Below are positions 1 to 10,290 of a DNA stretch of 64,000 nucleotides, one piece after another; the first letter of the stretch is position 1, and each line of letters opens with the position of its first letter. The stretch is taken from the NCBI GenBank assembly GCA_947471745.1, contig CANJKZ010000927.1, forward strand, positions 372,001-436,000, given 5' to 3'. The notes beneath the pieces were generated by a model that did no database searches, was not told where the DNA came from, and saw nothing but the letters and a program-made list of their open reading frames with translations. This stretch comes from Closterium sp. Naga37s-1. Its lineage: Eukaryota > Streptophyta > Zygnematophyceae > Desmidiales > Closteriaceae. The position numbers and the translations under genes were made by a program.

Positions 1-1296
1 ACCTGAGGATGAATGGGCGGCATGGGGGGAGCAATTGCTACATACCTTCCTGGATGCGGCCCATATTATGCTACCAAGGAGTGACGCGGAGCAGAGGAGA
101 ATCTGGAGGCAGGCGGCGCTACCCGTAACACTGGGGGGGCTCGGCATTACAAATCCTGCAGTTGAAGGGAGTTACGCTTACCTTGCGTCAGTGGTGGGCA
201 CCTCCCACCTACTGCACTCCCTGGCCGAAGCACTTCACCCTGATGTAGCAGCCCTCCTCCCCCTAATGGACCCCACCACCGGCTCCGTGCACGCCCTGCC
301 CGCACGCCTCGCAGCAGCGGAAGCAGTCCTCCCCCCCGAAGCTCTAGAAGCCCTTCAGGCCGGGAAAGCAGACCCACAGGGCCTCAAGCTGCAGCAGTCT
401 CTAGCGCTGGCGGTTCAGACGCGCCGCTTCCTGAGGGTCATGAACGAGGCAAGGCGGATCCGCCCCAACCCCCTCTCTGGCCATGCCCAGCATGCAGTCG
501 GTGCTCGGTTCTGGCGCCGGAGATTGGCTGCTGGCGCTACCCATCATACCCTCACTCAAGATGGGACCCTCCCAGCTCTCCTCCACTGCTGCCTTCCGCC
601 TGGGCCTCCCCCTACCTGTCCCCAGGCGCTGTGTCTGCCGCTACCGCACCAAATTTCCTGATGACCGCCTCCCAAACCATCTCATGCGCTCCGAGAAAGG
701 GGGGGGGGAGAATTGCAACTCAACATGCGCTCCAGGATAAGATTGCTCTGATAGCGGCAGAAGCGGGCTTCACGGTGCACAAGGGAACTTACGTGTACTT
801 TCTCGTTGAAAACTTTAAGGCGGATGTCACCATCCGTCATCCCCTGACGGGAGAAGTATAGATGTGCGACATGACAGTAATGGACCCCATGTCTCACCAA
901 GATGAGCATTGCAACAGGGCCCCGGGGTGGGCGGCTAGGGCGGTTGCGGACAAGGAGCAGAAATACGCGCGCCGGAATGCGTGGGTGGGCTTTCATGCCC
1001 TGGCAGTAGAGACATACGAGTACCCCTCGCTCGGGGTGATGGCGTTCTTGCGGCAATGCGCGGAGCTGGCGGCCAAGTTGAGATTCAACGCAGCCCCCAC
1101 CTCCTACGAGGCCGCCAAGCTACTGACGGAATACCGCCAGCGCTGGAGCGTGTGCCTTTAATGAGCGCAAGCCAACGCCCTCCGCTGCAAGACCAACGAG
1201 GCGATAGCAGTGGACGAGCTCGGCATGCGGGGCCCCTTTGCCCCCCTTAGCGAGGGCCAGCTCTACCAGCTGATTGAGCCCCCGTTCGACCACTAG
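1..1296 (+). mobile_element. 3' end of a retroelement: reverse-transcriptase tail plus nuclease-like domain
   Basis: Seen: the open frame at 35-661 contains RQAALPVTLGGLGITNP, the type of 'LP..GGLGI' motif found just after the reverse-transcriptase core in LINE-like elements of algae and oomycetes. Downstream, at 700-1295, come ADVTIRHPLTGE, MTVMDPM, ADKEQKYARR and FHALAVETYEY, in the order D..DVT..P, K...KY, F.P.AVETxG seen in the PD-(D/E)XK-like endonuclease tail of such elements. Inference: the last part of a retroelement whose catalytic reverse-transcriptase core lies left of the window. It is broken, with a few interruptions in the nuclease part. No poly(A) tail or target duplication was found. 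The exact class (LINE or another RT group) is uncertain. Confidence 0.55.
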
Positions 1297-1593
1297 GGTA
1301 GTAGCTTGGACGGTGTGAAGGCCATGATAGAAAGAATGAGTGGGGATGAGAGGTTTTGTTAGGGAGGGGACAGCATGGTAGGATATGAAAGGGGATAAGA
1401 TGGTAGGACATTGGTTATAGCAATGAATGGCATATAAGGGGATGGAAAACAGAACAAGAGGAGATGAGGGAGGATAGGAGACCCGAAAAAAACCCGATTT
1501 ATGAGGGATGGCATACGAGGGGATGGAAACGTGAATGTCAAGGGATGAGGCTGGAGGATAGGGGAGAAGACAGCGTATGATGGGGAGCAAGAG

Positions 1594-2150
1594 AGGCAAT
1601 CCGCTGAGCGCATTGCTGGCCGCGAGAGAGGCGCAATGCGCCCAGCGGTGAGCAATCCGCTGAGCGCATTGCTGGCCGCGAGAGAGGCGCAATGCGCCCA
1701 GCGGTGAGCAATCCGCTGAGCGCATTGCTGGCCGCGAGAGAGGCGCAATGCGCCCAGCCGTGAGCAATCCGCTGAGCGCATTGCTGGCCGTGAGAGAGGC
1801 GCAATGCGCCCAGCCGTGAGCAATCCGCTGAGCGCATTGCTGACGGCGAGAGAGGCGCAATGCGCACAGTGGTGAGCAATTTGGCTGAGCGCATTGCTGG
1901 CCGCGAGAGAGGCGCAATGCACCCAGCGGTGAGCAATCCGCTGAGCGCATTGCTGGCCGCGAGAGATGCGCAATGCGCCCAGCGGTAAGCAATCCGCTGA
2001 GCGCATTGCTGGCCGCGAGAGGAGTTATGCGCCCAGCAATGCGCATTCCACTGAGCGCATAACTCTGGCCGCGAGAGGAGCTATGCGCCCAGCAATGCGC
2101 ATTCCGCTGGGCGCATAGCGCAAGCTGCTAGGCAAGCGCTATGCGCCCAG
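1594..2150. repeat. Array of 56-bp hairpin units
   Basis: About eight tandem 56-bp units (starts near 1594, 1650, 1706 and so on), followed by three shorter, diverged units to about 2150. Each unit holds an inverted repeat: a 16-nt arm beginning CCGCTGAGCGCATTGC, a 16-nt spacer and the matching arm GCAATGCGCCCAGCGG, with one mismatch. The array is therefore a string of near-perfect hairpins. The open frames through it on the minus strand (repeats of NALSGLLTAGRIAPLSR) are a by-product of the period and not a gene. Confidence 0.85.
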
Positions 2151-2227
2151 CGTCGAGCATTTCGAATTTCGAAGAATGGATAGATTTGAGAAGGTTCAGC
2201 TGTTACGGGAAGAGAAAGGGATAGAGG

Positions 2228-2931
2228 CAGGGCTCTCGTTATCAGACCAAATTGGTATGATTTTCTTATTTTCAGACCTTGATTTTGTGTTTCATCTGAT
2301 TTTCAAGACGAGGATTTTTACTTCGTCTGATCCGTAAGATTACGAATTCTGGTTCATCTGGCTTTCAGATAGCGGGTTGCAATTCGTCTAATACCGAACC
2401 CCCTACCCCCCCCCCCACCCCCCCCCCCCCCCCCCCCCCCCCCCCCGATCCCTCGCTGCTCTAACAGCTCAGCCCCCCTTTCGAAGCCCTCGCTCCTCTT
2501 CCAGGCCTAGTCCAGACCTTCTCCCCCTTCCCCCCAGCCTTAGGTCCCCTCCCCAGGTCCCCTCCCCATGCCGCTTGTGAAGTCTCGCAATAGCCCAGCC
2601 CCCCACTTCCTTCTCGCGTCCCTCCACCCAACCTGATCCCTCGCAGCACCTCAATGCCACGTGCATGCCCCTCAATAGCAACACGCCTGTCAGCTAGCGA
2701 GCTGTCAGCACCGCGCCAGGGGCGCGTTCATTAACAAAAACAAGTGTGATTATGCTAGACACGGGTGTTAGCCGAATCAGACTACGCAAATTCAATGGTC
2801 TGAAAAATCAGACTAAGCTCCAACATTCGTCTGGAGAATCAGACCAGAAAAATATGCCCGTCTGATCGTCAGACAGAACGATTTTTTACTTTGGTGTTTT
2901 CAGACAGGCCCAAATCCTAGCAAGAGCCCTG
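2228..2931. mobile_element. Non-autonomous hAT-type MITE
   Basis: The element begins CAGGGCTCTCG and ends with the inverted match CAAGAGCCCTG. It is flanked by a perfect 8-bp target duplication GATAGAGG at 2220-2227 and 2932-2939. CAGGG-type inverted ends with an 8-bp duplication are diagnostic of the hAT superfamily. Many short TCAGAC/GTCTGA motifs in both orientations lie near the two ends, like transposase-binding subterminal repeats. There is no transposase frame. A C-run of about 40 bases lies at 2406-2446. Confidence 0.85.
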
Positions 2932-3069
2932 GATAGAGGTGCACCTCTGATACGGATCAGCTGTCACTCGAGCTTCTGTGAATTTTATGGCAGGCAATAA
3001 GTCTGCTCAGGAATCCTTACTAAGTGTCGAGTGTGATAGGGCTAGAGCAGGATGACGGGGAGCAATCTG

Positions 3070-3220
3070 TGTTGGGCTGAGAAAAGCCCTTAGGATCTTT
3101 GCAGGACTAAACTCTGAGTAGGACAATGTAATAGCGGAAGTGTTTAATGACAAGTTTGTAAACCACCTTGCGCTGGTATGTGAGGGCAAAGTAGATTAAT
3201 TAAGTTACTTGTTTCCAACA
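3070..3220 (-). repeat. 3' LTR of copia A (short form)
   Basis: 151 bp sharing both ends with the right LTR but shorter than it. On the minus strand it is preceded by the purine tract AAAGGGGAGTG. The TSD ATCTG lies immediately outside. Confidence 0.8.
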
Positions 3221-4813
3221 CTCCCCTTTGCTTCTGGAGTGTCGTTGCTGGTGACGTGGCTCTGTCCAGTCAGCAGCATGCAGTACTCGAACTTCTGTTT
3301 TCCGAGCTTCTTGGTCAAATAGCCAGCTGCCATCTCGGATGTGGGGCAGTAGGAGAGTTCGAGTCTGCCTTTCTCGATCTCGTCCTTTACGAAGAAATAT
3401 CGCAGGGCGATATGCTTCGTCCTGTTCGCGAATCCATTTTTGATTAATCGGTTCACAAGTTAATCGCAGGGCGATATGCTTCGTGATAGGTTTCGAGGTT
3501 CCGTTCTTGTGATAGGTCAGGCCGATCGTCGGAGTGATAACGAGATAGTGAAGAGCACGGTCGAGCTCCGCCATATGTTCTTCTTCGGGCCTTTTGAGGT
3601 AGGTGGCAAGCTGACTCGCAGAGTACGATAGGTCCGGACGGCAGGTGACGGCCACAAAGAGGAGGCATCCCAGCTTTCTCTGGTAGTCGCGTATGCCGGC
3701 GGGCTTGAGCGGGGCAGATCCTTCCTTGAGATTTTCTGCGGTCTAGCGGTATGGCGTAGAGATGGAGATCGGGGTGAGTCCGAAGCGTTTGGCGATAGTG
3801 TCCGCGTATTTCGCGGCGCTGAGGTAGATCGCGTTTTCTTTTTCTTGAATTTTGAGGCCGAGATACTGCGTGACGGTGGACGAGGCCGTGAGTGTGAGGT
3901 CTTGTTGCAGCTCCCCTTCGAACCAGGTAGTGACGCCGTCGGTCGAGCCGATGTAGAGCAGGTCGTCTACGTAGACGATAAGTAGAATGTAGTCGTTGCC
4001 CTTTGTGAGTCGGTACATGCCCTGGTCGTGTGGTAGCTGACAGAATCTGATGCGAATGAGTCTAGCGTGCAGGTACTGCTGCCACAGTCTCGGTGCCTGT
4101 TTGATGCTGTACAGGGACTTCAGTAGCTGACAGACCTGGTTAGGTTCTCCGTTTGAGCCATGCGGTAGTTGGACGAAGATCTCTGCGTCAACAGGTGCGT
4201 AGAGGAAGGCATTAGCGACGTCAATTTGCCGCAGTTTCTTCTTCTTCATGGCGGCGATCGCAAGGAGAATTCGGAGTGAAGTGTGTCGGCTGACCGGGGC
4301 GAACGTCTCGATGAAGTCGCGTCCGTGCTCTTGGTCGAAGCCACGTACGACCCAGCGCGCCTTCAATTTATCAATAGTGTCGTCTGCCTTTGTCTTCACA
4401 AGGAAGACCCATTTCCCGGTGAGTATTGTCTTGTTTTATGCCACGCTGATGGGAACAACTTTCCAAGTGTTGCGTTCCTCCAGTGCTTTCAGCTCCCTAT
4501 CCATAGCTTCGCGCCATTTCTCCCTATACTCCCCCCCCAGAGCTTGCTGAACCGTGGCAGGCTCCTTAGGAAGTGCTGCGCCGTGAACTGCGGTGACGAG
4601 GCCGAGTATCTGAAGACCACTCTGTGTGTAGCCGGGGAGTGTTGTGTCCTCGGGATAAGCTGCTTCGTCACCTGCTTTTGGGTCAGGTATGAAGTTGGGC
4701 CCTATGCGTTCTGCTTCGTTGGTTTTGACTCTTGCAGGTGTAACGTAACCGTTGTCGGCGAAGTGGTAAAATACTTCGGCGTTGGCGCTTTCGCGGAGAT
4801 TTTCGTCATCCAT
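3200..4813 (-). pseudogene. Reverse transcriptase and RNase H region of copia A
   Basis: RT motifs: KARWVVRGFDQEHGRDFIET, FAPVSRHTSLRILLAIAA, RQIDVANAFLYAPVDAEIFV, SLYSIKQAPRLWQQ and the catalytic LLIVYVDDLLYIGS. The region then runs into CRPDLSYSASQLATYLKRP and THKHIALR-like RNase H/connection motifs. All belong to the copia RVT_2 family. Broken element. Confidence 0.85.
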
Positions 4814-4999
4814 TGGGACGTCGACGGAGTAGTAAGGGGAGGTCCGGCTTCCTCCGAGGCGTCATGCACGTTCTGCTCGTCCCAGTCAGCTTCGTCTGCT
4901 GCCGAGGCGAAGGCTCGGTCACCACGGAAGCCACCTGTGGGGTCCCGACCTTCTTCCAGGTTGGCAAGGTACGTCGGAAGGGTGAGTCGTTCGTAGAAT

Positions 5000-6985
5000 A
5001 TGACATCACGTGCTGCTACTGTTTCCTTTGAATGGACGTCAAAAATCTTCCACGCATTGTAATTCCTTTCGATGCCCAGGTGTAGTCCCCACAGTGTGCG
5101 TTGGGAGAATCGGCTGGCTCGTGCAGCTGGGGGTCGGTACTGTACCATGCATCCGAAAACATTTTTGTGCTGCCCTGTTTTCTTGTCCACAGCAGGTGCG
5201 GTGATGCGTTGTTCGGGAGCGATGATGACGAGAGCAAGTTGTGCAGCATGACATCGTGGTCCATTGCTTCGGGCCATTGGTGGTTGGGTAGTCGCATGCC
5301 ACGTAGCAGCTTGCGCATGGTGTTCTAGAGAGTCCTGTTCATCCTTTCTGCTACGCCTTGCTGCTGGTGAGCGTAGGGAAGGGAGATGAGCCTCTTGATC
5401 CCTCTTTCTGCAAGTACTGCTTGAACCTTTGTGAGGTGTATTCTCCTCCTCCGTCTGACTGGAAGCTCTTTAGTTTCACGCCAGATTCTCATTCTGCTAC
5501 TGGGAGCCAGGCGACGAAAGCCTCGAAAGCCATGTCTTTGCTCGGAAGATTGAGGTGCCGAACGTAGCGTGTGGCGGCATCGATGAACGTGATGGTGTAG
5601 CTGTATGCTCCTTGTCCAGGTTCGCGGTTGTACAGGACGTCGCTGTACACTTTCTCGAGTGGTGCGTAAGCTGGTGCGCTGGGGTTGTGGTGAGAATCGA
5701 ACGGCCTATGTGGTAAGTCGGCTTCGGGGCAGGTAAAGCACGTTCCACAAGCTCGTCGAAGTTCGCTTCCGTCGGTTAGGAGCAGTGAGTCTTTGTCAAG
5801 CACGCCTGCTCTGATTGTGTTGCTTGGATGTCCCATTCGTGCGTGCCAGATATCTTCGCCAGCTCGATGTCCGGGTGAGCGATGGACTAGGTCGGAGTTG
5901 GAGTAGAAGCTTGCGGTGAAGTTTGCGCTTCGATGTATTTCCCGTGGTGTTGGGTTTAGTTGCTGCGCAGGAGTCGGTGGAGTGTCGTCGTCGATTGGGG
6001 CCGGTGTAGTTGAAGGACCCGCGATTGGTGCCGATGCTGTCTCTGCTGCTCCCGATGTTGTCTCTGCTGCTGCCGATGTTGTCTCTGCTGCTGCCGATGT
6101 TGTCTCTGCTGCTGCCGATGTTGTCTCTGCTACTGCCGATGTTATCTCTGCTGCTGCCGATGTTGTCTCTGCTGCTGCCGATGTTGTCTCTGCTGCTGCC
6201 GATGTTGTCTCTGCTGCTGCCGATTGAATTGTTGCTAATGCTCTTGTTCGTTCTGCCTCAGGAGTGGTGTGCGAGTACCAGAATCCTTCGGGGCTGAAGT
6301 CAGGATCAAGATCCGGTGGGTGCGTCCAGGAGGTGAAGGTGACGATCACGTCGCTGTCGGCGGTGCCTAGATCTGGAACAAAGTCGAGAACAAAAACGTT
6401 GTTCTTCAGTACGGCCTTGCCGATGTAGAGGTCTCCTCTCCCGTGGTACAGCTTGAACTCCTATGTTGTGCTGTCTGCTTCGAGGTGGATGCCTTTCGCC
6501 ATCAGCTGACTGACACTCAGTAAGTTGTAGCTGAGTCCCTTCGCAATTAACACTTTTGACATCTGTAGTATGACGTTTGTCTCTCGTGACTGAAGTTGCA
6601 CTACGCCTTGTCGTCGTGTGCGCAGGTTCTGGTTGTTGGCGACGGTGATGACGACTCCGCGTTGAAGTTGGTGTTCGCGTTGAACGAAGCGACCTGAGGA
6701 GCACATATGCTGTCCGCAGCAACTGTCCAAGAACCAGGTATCTTTACCGGACGGCTCGCTTTGAGCAATGGCTGCGTACGTCGGGTTCGGTTGAAGTGAC
6801 TCGCGGCGAGGAGTGCTGTTGTCGAGTTGCTCTTCCGATGAGTAGTGCGGTGGTGACTCAGTGATGCAGGAGTCAGTCAGTCTTGCCATGCAACTGACGA
6901 TGTTTCTTGTTCCTTCTGCAAATTGCGTTGACGATGTCGTTGAGGACTGCAGTTGACTCGTGGGGTGCGCTTGTGTGGACACCAC
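5000..6985 (-). pseudogene. Protease and integrase region of copia A
   Basis: The protease part shows DTWFLDSCCGQHMCSS near 6700-6760 (D-S/C-G type active site) and GLSYNLLSVSQL. The integrase part shows HARMGHPSNTIRAG, ACGTCFTC (HHCC zinc-binding site) and YSDVLYNREPGQGAYSYT followed by FIDAATRY (first catalytic aspartates). Between them, at 6040-6230, is a 21-bp tandem repeat encoding SAAAETT repeats. Part of a broken retroelement. Confidence 0.8.
6040..6230. repeat. 21-bp in-frame microsatellite within copia A
   Basis: About nine copies of a unit close to CTGCTGCCGATGTTGTCTCTG. The 21-bp period keeps the frame, giving SAAAETT heptad repeats between protease and integrase. Confidence 0.85.
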
Positions 6986-7192
6986 TTGACTACTTGAAGG
7001 ACGAAGTTGGCGTTGCGGCGGTGTCGACTGCTGTCGATTCGGACAGTGTGTGCGAGGGTGCCCTGAAGTCTTGCAAAGATGACAGAATGGAGGTACGGAT
7101 TTTGGTTGATGCCGGTTGTTGTTGTTGTTGTAGCGCCGTTGAGTGTGAAACGCAAATTTAGGTACTGACGTTTTCCTCTTGTGCCGCTCCTC

Positions 7193-8260
7193 TTACAGGT
7201 CCATGTCTTGCTGCTCAGCGTGAATTTTGGCGCATAGTGCTGCTTCGGAGATTTTCCCGTGAGCTCGGAGTATGGCGCGAGTGGAGCGCCAATGAGGACC
7301 AAGACCGCCGATGACGACTGTGACGAAGGCGTCTTCTGATATCGATCCTCCGCATCGAAGGAGTTTGTCGCGCAATTCGCGACAGCGACTGATATATGCC
7401 ATCCCCTTTTCGCCCGGTTTCATTTCCACTGTTGTCAGTTGTGCCATTAATCGACTCTGATTAACGCTGTCCGTTGCCTGATACAGGTTCTTCAGGTGGT
7501 TGTACGCGAGCTCGGCGGAGTTCCCGTATCCTCGGTAAGACCGAATGTTCTGCTGCTGGTTCGGTGTGACGTTGCGCAGTAGGATTGTATACGCCATCAT
7601 GGACTGATATGTATACTGCTGCTTGTCGTATTGCGTCCCGTGCGTTGGATATGGCAGGGACCCGTCGAAGAAGCCAAGAATCTGCGCGCCTTCCATTATC
7701 AGCTCGAATTCGAATGACCAGGTAAAGAAGTCCTTTCCGTCGAACGGTCTTGACGTCTGCAGTTTTAAGACGTGCACAAACTGCGTCTGGAGTTGAAGTG
7801 CATCCAATGATTTTTCTTGCTCAGGTGAAGGCTGTTGGCGCGGCATGAAGCTGACGGAACCGCGCTGAGGTTCGTACGGGGCGAAGGTAGGTTGTTGTTG
7901 CTGATTTCCTCGCGCGTAGGATGAACCGTCGAGGCTCATCTGTGTCACGTTGTTGTTGTTGTTGCTGTTGTTTGACTGCGCAGGTGCCCCTTGCTGGTGT
8001 TGTTCGTAGAAGGACATGAAGGAGAAGAATTTCTCCATCATGTCAGGGTCGAAGCCCGCGGCTTGATTTGCGGGAGTTTCGGTAGACGCAGCTGCCGGTC
8101 TTGTTGCTGTGCCCTCCTCTGTTTGTAGGCCAAAGGCAGGAGGTGGAGTAGGAGTAGTACCAGGAGAGCCGTTAGAGGAGCTTCTCTCTTTCTGCGTTGC
8201 CATGCCTTGTGATGTTGTAGAAGTCTTGATTGTAGTTGAATTTGTCCTGATAGATCTCAT
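7193..8260 (-). CDS. Gag-type protein of copia A
   Basis: A 355-residue open frame starting just inside the 5' LTR. The N-terminal third is Q/N/T/P-rich. The middle has LQTSRPFDGKDFFTWSFEFE and YNHLKNLYQATDSVNQSRLM, followed by KPGEKGMAYISRCRELRDKL, the layout of the copia UBN2/retrotrans_gag domain (nucleocapsid precursor). The zinc-knuckle region would follow at about 7200-6990. Confidence 0.75.
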   Translation of the reverse strand: MRSIRTNSTTIKTSTTSQGMATQKERSSSNGSPGTTPTPPPAFGLQTEEGTATRPAAASTETPANQAAGFDPDMMEKFFSFMSFYEQHQQGAPAQSNNSNNNNNVTQMSLDGSSYARGNQQQQPTFAPYEPQRGSVSFMPRQQPSPEQEKSLDALQLQTQFVHVLKLQTSRPFDGKDFFTWSFEFELIMEGAQILGFFDGSLPYPTHGTQYDKQQYTYQSMMAYTILLRNVTPNQQQNIRSYRGYGNSAELAYNHLKNLYQATDSVNQSRLMAQLTTVEMKPGEKGMAYISRCRELRDKLLRCGGSISEDAFVTVVIGGLGPHWRSTRAILRAHGKISEAALCAKIHAEQQDMDL

Positions 8261-8264
8261 ACCA

Positions 8265-8709
8265 TGTTGGGTTGAGAAAAGCCCTTAGGATCTTTGCAGG
8301 ACTAAACTCTGAGTAGGACAATGTAATAGCGGAAGCGTTTAATGACAAGTTTGTGAACCACCTTGCACTGGTATGTGAGGGCAAAGTAGATTAATTAAAA
8401 CAAAGAGATACAGTCTTTTATAAGAGTACAAGGGAAGATGAAGGGTTGTAGCTAATAACTGTTTTGCTGTTGCTGTTGCGGTTCGATACAGTGACGACTC
8501 GGGCAACTGCTCAATAACGAGTCAGTTGTTTGTCCTTGCTGTCGCGCTGTACTTGTCAGGTCAAAGGTCGCTGACCTTTGACTTTCGCGTAACCTCCAGC
8601 AGTTGTTCAACCTCCAAGGGTTGACTCGCCGATGCTTCGCTGTGTTTCGCTTCGTTAATGACCTAGTGCTTCGACACGACAGAGGCGCTTAAGTTACTTG
8701 TTTCCAACA
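8265..8709 (-). repeat. 5' LTR of copia A
   Basis: 445 bp, TG...CA termini in plus-strand reading, matching the left LTR at both ends. Its inner edge is followed on the minus strand by TGGTATGAGATC, a primer-binding site of the initiator-Met tRNA type. Confidence 0.85.
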
Positions 8710-8902
8710 ATCTGGTGGGGCCACGGGGAACTTGCAGCTTTGCAGGTTGGGTTGATCTTAGTGTGCACGCGGTGTACAATACGCTCGGATCTGGTTCGGT
8801 TGGGTTGCGTACGTGGTTCAACAGGACGTGGGTGCATCACAACTCGTGCATTGGTTTGGCGCGAGCGGGAAACGGTCACTTCAGGGTCATGTCAGAGTTG
8901 AT

Positions 8903-9246
8903 TGTCAGAATCCCAGCCACTAACCACTGGGATAAAAGGGCTTGTTAAGTAGCGGGTCCGTGCGCCCATAACCCCCCAGGCCAACATGTCTGTAACCCTT
9001 CTCTAGGATCAATCGGGGATCACCAGTGGACCTATGACACCCCCCCGCACTGGGATGCCCGAAGTGCATACACCGGGATTCGAACCCGAGACCTTCGCTC
9101 TGATACCATGTCAGAATCCCAACCACTAGACCATTGGGATAAAAGGGCTTGTTAAGTAGCGGGTCCGTGCGCCCATAACCCCCCAGGCTAACGTGCCTGT
9201 AACCCTTCTCTAGGATCAATCGGGGATCACCAGTGGACCTCTGACA
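8903..9246 (-). mobile_element. Miniature LTR retrotransposon (SMART/TRIM-like), 344 bp
   Basis: Two LTR-like repeats (8903-9039 and 9109-9246, TGTCAGAATCCC...GACA) flank only 69 internal bases, and a perfect 5-bp target duplication TTGAT lies at 8898-8902 and 9247-9251. On the minus strand the interior starts with the primer site TGGTATCAGAGC directly after the right LTR and ends in a G-run directly before the left LTR (polypurine tract). Nothing else is coded, so it must be moved by another element's proteins. The LTRs differ at roughly seven positions, which suggests an old copy. Its size matches the small LTR elements called SMARTs in plants. Confidence 0.85.
9070..9142 (-). promoter_or_regulatory. 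tRNA-like A box / hairpin / B box across the LTR-primer-site junction
   Basis: On the minus strand TGGTCTAGTGG (9123-9133) fits a tRNA A box and GGTTCGAATCC (9076-9086) is a perfect B box. Between them TCTGA-CATGGTA-TCAGA (9099-9115) forms a 5-bp stem with a 7-nt loop in the anticodon-arm position, and a T-arm-like stem TCGGG/CCCGG encloses the B box. No matching acceptor stem was found, so this is not called a tRNA gene. It could act as an internal pol III promoter. Confidence 0.45.
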
Positions 9247-9283
9247 TTGATTTCATCGAAATTAACATTCGCGTGATGGGCTG

Positions 9284-9328
9284 TTAAGGGAGTTACCAAA
9301 CGTGTTAAGCGAGTTACCAAACACGTTA
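9284..9328. repeat. Left copy of a 45-bp direct repeat
   Basis: TTAAGGGAGTTACCAAACGT followed by a second GAGTTACCAAACACGTT half. A diverged direct copy lies at 10828-10869, about 1.5 kb away, with the low-complexity block between them. The surrounding 9252-9660 holds no gene that I can support. Confidence 0.6.
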
Positions 9329-9699
9329 AAACCGAAATGCAAAGTAGTGAACCCAAACCCAACTTGAAAGAGCGCAGGGACGAGTTTGCCGGGCGAAACA
9401 AATTTTGGACCGGACTGACAAGTTTGTACCGTTTCAAACGCTGCGGACGTGCAAATCCAACACCTTTGATTGGTTTCCCGCCAAAATAAAAACATTCTGG
9501 GGATGTGTGGCGTCGCATTTCTCATTTCTCATTTCGCACGACAATTGCATAGGCGATCGTTTCAGTCTATCCAAGCGATTTGGGCCCAGCTCATGTTTCA
9601 AGTTGGGATGGGGTGAACTACTACCACTTTTGCGTCGCTAGTTATACGGTAAGTAGCTAGGTTGGGCATAGGCTATGTCTGGACTGTTGCCCTCGTTAT

Positions 9700-10290
9700 C
9701 TCAACATGTATTAATCAGAATGTCCGTCCCGTCGCTCACGTGATCTCCTCTTGCCTCCCTTACCCACGTGATCACTTCTCCTTCCCCATAGCCCTCCTGT
9801 TCGGCCGTCCAGTCACCCGCCCATTCTGCCGTCCCGTCGTCCTCCCGTTCCGTTCCGTCGTCGTCGCCCTTCCGTGGCCCATACTGTCGCCCCTCCCGTT
9901 CATCCATCCCGTCGCCCATCCCGTAGCGCATCCTCTCTCCCATCCCGTCGTTCCCCTCGTCGCCCTCGCCAACGCCCCGAAACTCCCTCCCGTCGCCCTT
10001 CCTCTCTCTCCGTCACCCTTGCTCTCTCTCCGTCGCCCTTGCTCTCTCCCCGTCGCCCTTGCTCTCTCTCCGTCGCCCTTGCTCTCTCTCCGTTGCCCTT
10101 GCTCTCTCTCCGTCGCCCTTGCTCTCTCTCCGTCGCCCTTTCTCTCTTCCGTCGCCTGTTCTCTCTCCCGTTGCCCTTTCTCTCTCCCGTTGCCCGTTCT
10201 CTCTCCCGTTGCCCTTTCTCTCTCCCGTTGCCCGTTCTCTCTCCCGTTGCCCTTGCTCTCTCCCGTTTCCTATCCTATCTCCCCTCCTCT
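9700..10290. repeat. Pyrimidine-rich low-complexity block with 20-bp repeats
   Basis: Runs of C/T-rich sequence. From about 9990 to 10270 a 20-bp unit near GCTCTCTCTCCGTCGCCCTT repeats with drift. Long open frames across it (a Ser/Pro/Leu-only protein in all three plus frames) follow from the composition. Confidence 0.75.

Larger units (their letters stand above)
3070..8709 (-). mobile_element. Ty1/copia LTR retrotransposon A
   Basis: An LTR element on the minus strand with LTRs at both ends (TGTTGG...CCAACA) and a perfect 5-bp target duplication ATCTG at 3065-3069 and 8710-8714. Order on the minus strand: 5' LTR, primer site starting TGGTAT next to 8264, gag, protease, integrase, reverse transcriptase, RNase H, a purine tract just before 3220, 3' LTR. 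Integrase before RT marks it as copia. It is unlike the other copia elements here in protein sequence, in lower GC and in LTR sequence, so it is a separate family. It is broken, with several interruptions in pol. The two LTRs differ at about four positions over the roughly 150 shared bases, so the insertion is moderately old. Confidence 0.9.

Noticed and set aside
1120-2046. A 308-residue Ala/Leu/Arg/Ser repeat protein on the minus strand
   Set aside because: Produced by the 56-bp hairpin array; 56 is not a multiple of three, so the motif cycles through frames and appears in all of them.
9070-9142. A functional tRNA gene on the minus strand
   Set aside because: A and B boxes and two arms are present, but the 5' and 3' ends do not pair as an acceptor stem and the segment spans an LTR/primer-site junction.
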